Shown here in pieces: positions 56,668 through 64,000 of a stretch of DNA of 64,000 bases (the stretch's first letter is position 1; each line of letters opens with the position of its first letter). The stretch is from Solea solea. Taxonomy: Eukaryota; Chordata; Actinopteri; Pleuronectiformes; Soleidae. The stretch lies in contig NW_026704082.1 in the NCBI RefSeq assembly GCF_958295425.1, positions 484,501 to 548,500 of the forward strand. Reading direction: 5' to 3'. Position numbers and translations under genes: made by a program. Below the pieces are notes generated by a model. It saw only the letters and a program-made list of their open reading frames with translations. It did not search any database and was not told where the DNA came from.

Positions 56668-59138
56668 ATCAAACACTGAGGTTACATAAGTATATCTTAT
56701 AAGATGTTAACTTTATTTGTGAGGTTTGTTATGGGACAGTAGAAAATTGAAAAAAATCAGAAAACAGCCGTATACTTGCTGAATGTGCACAAAACAGACA
56801 CAAATAGAAAAACACATCCAAACAGTGAAATCATTGCAAACTCAAACACTGAAGGCATATAACTATATCTTATAAGATTTTAACTTTATTTGTGAGGTTT
56901 ATGTTATAGGACAGTAGAAAATTCAAAAAAATCAGAAAACAGCCATATACTTGCTGAATGTGCACAAACACAGACACACATAGAAAAACACATCCAAACA
57001 GTGAAATCATTGCAAAATCAAACACTGAAGGCATATAACTATATCTTATAAGATTTTAACTTTATTTGTGAGGTTTATGTTATGGGACAGTAGAAAATTG
57101 AAAAAAATCAGAAAACAGCCGTATACTTGCTGAATGTGCACAAAAACAGACACAAATAGAAAAACACATCCAAACAGTGAAATCATTGCAAAATCAAACA
57201 GTGAGGATAAATAACTATATCTTATAAGATTTTAACTTTATTTGTGAGGTTTATGTTATGGGACAGTAGAAAATTGAAAAAAATCAGAAAACAGCCGTAT
57301 ACTTGCTGAATGTGCACAAAAACAGACACAAATAGAAAAACACATCCAAACAGTCAAATCATTGCAAAATCAAACACTGAGGTTACAGAAGTATATCTTA
57401 TAAGATGTTTACTTTATTTGTGAGGTTTGTTATGGGACAGTAGAAAATTGAAAAAAATCAGAAAACAGACGTATACTTGCTGAATGTGCACAAAAACAGA
57501 CACAAATAGAAAAACACATCCAAACAGTGAAATCATTGCAAAATCAAACACTGAGGTTACAGAAGTATATCTTATAAGATGTTAACTTTATTTGTGAGGT
57601 TTATGTTATGGGACAGTAGAAAATTGAATAAAAACAGAAAACAGCCGTATACTTGCTGAATGTGCACAAACACAGACACACATAGAAAAACACATCCAAA
57701 CAGTGAAATCATTGCAAAATCAAACACTGAAGGCATATAACTATATCTTATAAGATTTTAACTTTATTTGTGAGGTTTATGTTATGAGACAGTAGAAAAT
57801 TGAAAAAAATCAGAAAACAGCCGTATACTTGCTGAATGTGCACAAAAACAGACACAAATAGAAAAAAACATCCAAACAGCGAAATCATTGCAAAATCAAA
57901 CACTGAGGTTACATAAGTATATCTTATAAGATGTTAACTTTATTTGTGAGGTTTGTTATGGGACAGTAGAAAATTGAAAAAAATCAGAAAACAGCCGTAT
58001 ACTTGCTGAATGTGCACAAACAGACACAAATAGAAAAACACATCCAAACAGTGAAATCATTGCAAACTCAAACACTGAAGGCATATAACTATATCTTATA
58101 AGATTTTAACTTTATTTGTGAGGTTTATGTTATAGGACAGTAGAAAATTCAAAAAAATCAGAAAACAGCCATATACTTGCTGAATGTGCACAAACACAGA
58201 CACACATAGAAAAACACATCCAAACAGTGAAATCATTGCAAAATCAAACACTGAAGGCATATAACTATATCTTATAAGATTTTAACTTTATTTGTGAGGT
58301 TTATGTTATGGGACAGTAGAAAATTGAAAAAAATCAGAAAACAGCCGTATACTTGCTGAATGTGCACAAAAACAGACACAAATAGAAAAACACATCCAAA
58401 CAGTGAAATCATTGCAAAATCAAACAGTGAGGATAAATAACTATATCTTATAAGATTTTAACTTTATTTGTGAGGTTTATGTTATGGGACAGTAGAAAAT
58501 TGAAAAAAATCAGAAAACAGCCGTATACTTGCTGAATGTGCACAAAAACAGACACAAATAGAAAAACACATCCAAACAGTCAAATCATTGCAAAATCAAA
58601 CACTGAGGTTACAGAAGTATATCTTATAAGATGTTTACTTTATTTGTGAGGTTTGTTATGGGACAGTAGAAAATTGAAAAAAATCAGAAAACAGACGTAT
58701 ACTTGCTGAATGTGCACAAAAACAGACACAAATAGAAAAACACATCCAAACAGTGAAATCATTGCAAAATCAAACACTGAGGTTACAGAAGTATATCTTA
58801 TAAGATGTTAACTTTATTTGTGAGGTTTATGTTATGGGACAGTAGAAAATTGAATAAAAACAGAAAACAGCCGTATACTTGCTGAATGTGCACAAACACA
58901 GACACACATAGAAAAACACATCCAAACAGTGAAATCATTGCAAAATCAAACACTGAAGGCATATAACTATATCTTATAAGATTTTAACTTTATTTGTGAG
59001 GTTTATGTTATGAGACAGTAGAAAATTGAAAAAAATCAGAAAACAGCCGTATACTTGCTGAATGTGCACAAAAACAGACACAAATAGAAAAAAACATCCA
59101 AACAGCGAAATCATTGCAAAATCAAACACTGAGGTTAC
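56668..59138. repeat. Higher-order repeat, period 1,226-1,227 bp (7 monomers), two copies
   Basis: GAGGTTACATAAG at 56,678 recurs at 57,905, and ACAGTGAGGATAAATAAC at 57,198 recurs at 58,424. The 1-bp difference between these spacings comes from a shortened A run (CACAAACAG near 58,017 against CACAAAACAG near 56,789). The same 7-monomer spacing appears again at 61,933/63,160, so the unit has been amplified at two places. Confidence 0.8.
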
Positions 59139-60199
59139 AGAAGTATATCTTATAAGATGTTAACTGTATTTGTGAGGTTTATGTTATGGGACAGTAGAAA
59201 ATTGAAAAAAATCAGAAAACAGCCGTATACTTGCTGAATGTGCACAAACACAGACACACATAGAAAAACACATCCAAACAGTGAAATCATTGCAAAATCA
59301 AACACTGAAGGCATATAACTATATCTTATAAGATTTTAACTTTATTTGTGAGGTTTATGTTATGGGACAGTAGAAAATTGAAAAAAATCAGAAAACAGCC
59401 GTATACTTGCTGAATGTGCACAAACACAGACACAAATAGAAAAACACATCCAAACAGTGAAATCATTGCGAAATCAAACACTGAGGTTACATAAGTATAT
59501 CTTATAAGATGTTAACTTTATTTGTGAGGTTTGTTATGGGACAGTAGAAAATTGAAAAAAATCAGAAAACAGCCGTATACTTGCTGAATGTGCACAAAAC
59601 AGACACAAATAGAAAAACACATCCAAACAGTGAAATCATTGCAAACTCAAACACTGAAGGCATATAACTATATCTTATAAGATTTTAACTTTATTTGTGA
59701 GGTTTATGTTATAGGACAGTAGAAAATTCAAAAAAATCAGAAAACAGCCATATACTTGCTGAATGTGCACAAACACAGACACACATAGAAAAACACATCC
59801 AAACAGTGAAATCATTGCAAAATCAAACACTGAAGGCATATAACTATATCTTATAAGATTTTAACTTTATTTGTGAGGTTTATGTTATGGGACAGTAGAA
59901 AATTGAAAAAAATCAGAAAACAGCCGTATACTTGCTGAATGTGCACAAAAACAGACACAAATAGAAAAACACATCCAAACAGTGAAATCATTGCAAAATC
60001 AAACACTGAGGTTACAGAAGTATATCTTATAAGATGTTAACTTTATTTGTGAGGTTTATGTTATGGGACAGTAGAAAATTGAAAAAAATCAGAAAACAGC
60101 CGTGTAATTGCTGAATGTGCACAAACACAGACACACATAGAAAAACACATCCAAACAGTGAAATCATTGCAAAATCAAACACTGAGGTTACAGAAGTAT

Positions 60200-60211
60200 A
60201 TCTTATGAGAT
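60200..60211. other. Only broken copy noticed of the 12-bp palindrome (ATCTTATGAGAT)
   Basis: An A-to-G change at 60,207 turns ATCTTATAAGAT into ATCTTATGAGAT. It lies in a mixed monomer in which the TACAGAAGTAT type of left flank is joined to the TTTTAAC type of right flank, a rare combination that suggests exchange between two monomer types close to this site. Confidence 0.75.
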
Positions 60212-63200
60212 TTTAACTTTATTTGTGAGGTTTATGTTATGGGACAGTAGAAAATTGAAAAAAATCAGAAAACAGCCGTATACTTGCTGAATGTGCACAA
60301 CAAAAGACACAAATAGAAAAACACATCCAAACAGTGAAATCATTGCAAAATCAAACACTGAAGGCATATAACTATATCTTATAAGATGTTAACTTTATTT
60401 GTGAGGTTTATGTTATGGGACAGTAGAAAATTGAAAAAAATCAGAAAACAGCCGTATACTTGCTGAATGCGCACAAAACAGACACAAATAGAAAAACACA
60501 TCCAAACAGTGAAATCATTGCAAAATCAAACACTGAGGATAAATAACTATATCTTATAAGATTTTAACTTTATTTGTGAGGTTTATGTTATGGGACAGTA
60601 GAAAATTGAAAAAAATCAGAAAACAGCCGTATACTTGCTGAATGTGCACAAAAACAGACACAAATAGAAAAACACATCCAAACAGTCAAATCATTGCAAA
60701 ATCAAACACTGAGGTTACAGAAGTATATCTTATAAGATGTTTACTTTATTTGTGAGGTTTGTTATGGGACAGTAGAAAATTGAAAAAAATCAGAAAACAG
60801 ACGTATACTTGCTGAATGTGCACAAAAACAGACACAAATAGAAAAACACATCCAAACAGTGAAATCATTGCAAAATCAAACACTGAGGTTACAGAAGTAT
60901 ATCTTATAAGATGTTAACTTTATTTGTGAGGTTTATGTTATGGGACAGTAGAAAATTGAATAAAAACAGAAAACAGCCGTATACTTGCTGAATGTGCACA
61001 AACACAGACACACATAGAAAAACACATCCAAACAGTGAAATCATTGCAAAATCAAACACTGAAGGCATATAACTATATCTTATAAGATTTTAACTTTATT
61101 TGTGAGGTTTATGTTATGGGACAGTAGAAAATTGAAAAAAATCAGAAAACAGCCGTATACTTGCTGAATGTGCACAACAAAAGACACAAATAGAAAAACA
61201 CATCCAAACAGTGAAATCATTGCAAAATCAAACACTGAGGTTACAGAAGTATATCTTATAAGATGTTAACTTTATTTGTGAGGTTTGTTATGGGACAGTA
61301 GAAAATTGAAAAAAATCAGAAAACAGCCGTATACTTGCTGAATGTGCACAAAACAGACACAAATAGAAAAACACATCCAAACAGTGAAATCATTGCAAAA
61401 TCAAACACTGAAGGCATATAACTATATCTTATAAGATTTTAACTTTATTTGTGAGGTTTATGTTATGGGACAGTAGAAAATTCAAAAAAATCAGAAAACA
61501 GCCGTATACTTGCTGAATGTGCACAAAAACAGACACAAATAGAAAAACACATCCAAACAGTGAAATCATTGCAAACTCAAACACTGAAGGCATATAACTA
61601 TATCTTATAAGATTTTAACTTTATTTGTGAGGTTTATGTTATAGGACAGTAGAAAATTCAAAAAAATCAGAAAACAGCCATATACTTGCTGAATGTGCAC
61701 AAACACAGACACACATAGAAAAACACATCCAAACAGTGAAATCATTGCAAAATCAAACACTGAAGGCATATAACTATATCTTATAAGATTTTAACTTTAT
61801 TTGTGAGGTTTATGTTATGGGACAGTAGAAAATTGAAAAAAATCAGAAAACAGCCGTATACTTGCTGAATGTGCACAAAAACAGACACAAATAGAAAAAC
61901 ACATCCAAACAGTGAAATCATTGCAAAATCAAACAGTGAGGATAAATAACTATATCTTATAAGATTTTAACTTTATTTGTGAGGTTTATGTTATGGGACA
62001 GTAGAAAATTGAAAAAAATCAGAAAACAGCCGTATACTTGCTGAATGTGCACAAAAACAGACACAAATAGAAAAACACATCCAAACAGTCAAATCATTGC
62101 AAAATCAAACACTGAGGTTACAGAAGTATATCTTATAAGATGTTTACTTTATTTGTGAGGTTTGTTATGGGACAGTAGAAAATTGAAAAAAATCAGAAAA
62201 CAGACGTATACTTGCTGAATGTGCACAAAAACAGACACAAATAGAAAAACACATCCAAACAGTGAAATCATTGCAAAATCAAACACTGAGGTTACAGAAG
62301 TATATCTTATAAGATGTTAACTTTATTTGTGAGGTTTATGTTATGGGACAGTAGAAAATTGAATAAAAACAGAAAACAGCCGTATACTTGCTGAATGTGC
62401 ACAAACACAGACACACATAGAAAAACACATCCAAACAGTGAAATCATTGCAAAATCAAACACTGAAGGCATATAACTATATCTTATAAGATTTTAACTTT
62501 ATTTGTGAGGTTTATGTTATGAGACAGTAGAAAATTGAAAAAAATCAGAAAACAGCCGTATACTTGCTGAATGTGCACAAAAACAGACACAAATAGAAAA
62601 AAACATCCAAACAGCGAAATCATTGCAAAATCAAACACTGAGGTTACATAAGTATATCTTATAAGATGTTAACTTTATTTGTGAGGTTTGTTATGGGACA
62701 GTAGAAAATTGAAAAAAATCAGAAAACAGCCGTATACTTGCTGAATGTGCACAAAACAGACACAAATAGAAAAACACATCCAAACAGTGAAATCATTGCA
62801 AACTCAAACACTGAAGGCATATAACTATATCTTATAAGATTTTAACTTTATTTGTGAGGTTTATGTTATAGGACAGTAGAAAATTCAAAAAAATCAGAAA
62901 ACAGCCATATACTTGCTGAATGTGCACAAACACAGACACACATAGAAAAACACATCCAAACAGTGAAATCATTGCAAAATCAAACACTGAAGGCATATAA
63001 CTATATCTTATAAGATTTTAACTTTATTTGTGAGGTTTATGTTATGGGACAGTAGAAAATTGAAAAAAATCAGAAAACAGCCGTATACTTGCTGAATGTG
63101 CACAAAAACAGACACAAATAGAAAAACACATCCAAACAGTGAAATCATTGCAAAATCAAACAGTGAGGATAAATAACTATATCTTATAAGATTTTAACTT

Positions 63201-64000
63201 TATTTGTGAGGTTTATGTTATGGGACAGTAGAAAATTGAAAAAAATCAGAAAACAGCCGTATACTTGCTGAATGTGCACAAAAACAGACACAAATAGAAA
63301 AACACATCCAAACAGTCAAATCATTGCAAAATCAAACACTGAGGTTACAGAAGTATATCTTATAAGATGTTTACTTTATTTGTGAGGTTTGTTATGGGAC
63401 AGTAGAAAATTGAAAAAAATCAGAAAACAGACGTATACTTGCTGAATGTGCACAAAAACAGACACAAATAGAAAAACACATCCAAACAGTGAAATCATTG
63501 CAAAATCAAACACTGAGGTTACAGAAGTATATCTTATAAGATGTTAACTTTATTTGTGAGGTTTATGTTATGGGACAGTAGAAAATTGAATAAAAACAGA
63601 AAACAGCCGTATACTTGCTGAATGTGCACAAACACAGACACACATAGAAAAACACATCCAAACAGTGAAATCATTGCAAAATCAAACACTGAAGGCATAT
63701 AACTATATCTTATAAGATTTTAACTTTATTTGTGAGGTTTATGTTATGAGACAGTAGAAAATTGAAAAAAATCAGAAAACAGCCGTATACTTGCTGAATG
63801 TGCACAAAAACAGACACAAATAGAAAAAAACATCCAAACAGCGAAATCATTGCAAAATCAAACACTGAGGTTACAGAAGTATATCTTATAAGATGTTAAC
63901 TGTATTTGTGAGGTTTATGTTATGGGACAGTAGAAAATTGAAAAAAATCAGAAAACAGCCGTATACTTGCTGAATGTGCACAAACACAGACACACATAGA

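Larger units (their letters stand above)
22778..64000. repeat. Satellite 2: tandem array of a 176-bp monomer (about 235 copies)
   Basis: A head-to-tail array with a 176-bp period (spacings of 175-177 bp measured from 22,794 to 23,674) runs to the right edge of the window. Landmarks in each monomer are ATCTTATAAGAT, TTTGTGAGGTTTATGTTATG, GACAGTAGAAAATTGAAAAA, CAGCCGTATACTTGCTGAA and TCCAAACAGTGAAATCATTG. The hand-built consensus has 54 G+C in 176 bases. Length varies by a few bases, chiefly in the A-rich stretch after TGTGCAC and at GAGGTTTATG, which is shortened by 2 bp to GAGGTTTG in some types. 176 is not divisible by three and stops are frequent, so nothing is coded. I do not recognise the family. 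The monomer length is close to a nucleosome repeat, a common feature of centromeric satellites; that role is inferred. Confidence 0.97.

Noticed and set aside
22778..64000. CRISPR array
   Set aside because: Repeats are contiguous 176-bp units with no short repeat and unique spacer pattern, and the setting is eukaryotic satellite DNA.
22778..64000. Human-type alpha satellite
   Set aside because: The 176-bp length is close to 171 bp, but I recognise no alpha-satellite motif in the monomer.
1..64000. Common origin of the two satellites from the shared AAAAATCAGA
   Set aside because: A 10-bp A-rich match is expected by chance; the rest of the monomers do not align and their lengths and base composition differ.
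22794..64000. TATAAG within the palindrome as a TATA-box promoter in every monomer
   Set aside because: The short motif is symmetric and there is no other promoter element or gene downstream; transcription data would be needed.

Overview
The window holds no recognisable gene. It is eukaryotic satellite DNA: two unrelated, strictly head-to-tail tandem arrays separated by about 250 bp of non-repeated sequence. Satellite 1 (1 to about 22,528) has a 141-bp monomer of roughly 46% G+C and continues off the left edge, giving about 160 monomers here. Satellite 2 (about 22,778 to 64,000) has a 176-bp monomer of roughly 31% G+C and continues off the right edge, giving about 235 monomers. Such long arrays with higher-order structure are typical of centromeric, pericentromeric or other constitutive heterochromatin. 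Frequent CG-to-TG and CG-to-CA differences between monomers suggest a genome with germline CpG methylation, so a vertebrate is plausible. The species cannot be named from this sequence.

Satellite 1 (1-22,528). The 141-bp unit is 47 codons long, so reading frames run on from monomer to monomer and give a ladder of 63-191 residue open frames with a 47-residue period. At least two frames on the + strand and one on the - strand are open in this way, and stops recur at one fixed place in about every second monomer. I read these as by-products of a noncoding repeat. Stop-bearing and stop-free monomers often alternate, giving a 282-bp dimer. Larger near-exact periods are laid over this: 987 bp (1-1,806), 1,973 bp (3,735-7,784), 1,690 bp (7,666-11,133), 846 bp (12,759-14,559 and 17,591-18,926), 705 bp (14,925-16,386) and 703 bp (about 19,962-21,424).

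Junction (22,529-22,777). Satellite 1 decays through one diverged edge monomer into about 250 bp of non-repeated DNA with no gene, and satellite 2 starts with a diverged monomer.

Satellite 2 (22,778-64,000). Almost every 176-bp monomer has a 12-bp perfect palindrome (ATCTTATAAGAT), followed downstream by an A-rich, T-poor half. Stops interrupt all frames. Its higher-order structure is nested and overlapping: 703 bp (24,181-25,769), 6,855 bp (24,616-38,423), 4,745 bp (32,920-43,459), 2,280 bp (49,140-53,770), 1,227 bp (56,668-59,138), and long-distance copies at 5,440 and 7,720 bp. Near 43,460 the set of monomer variants changes, so the array has an older-looking left domain and a different right domain. 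There is no operon or pathway to describe; the content of interest is how the arrays grew and what their conserved sites may do.
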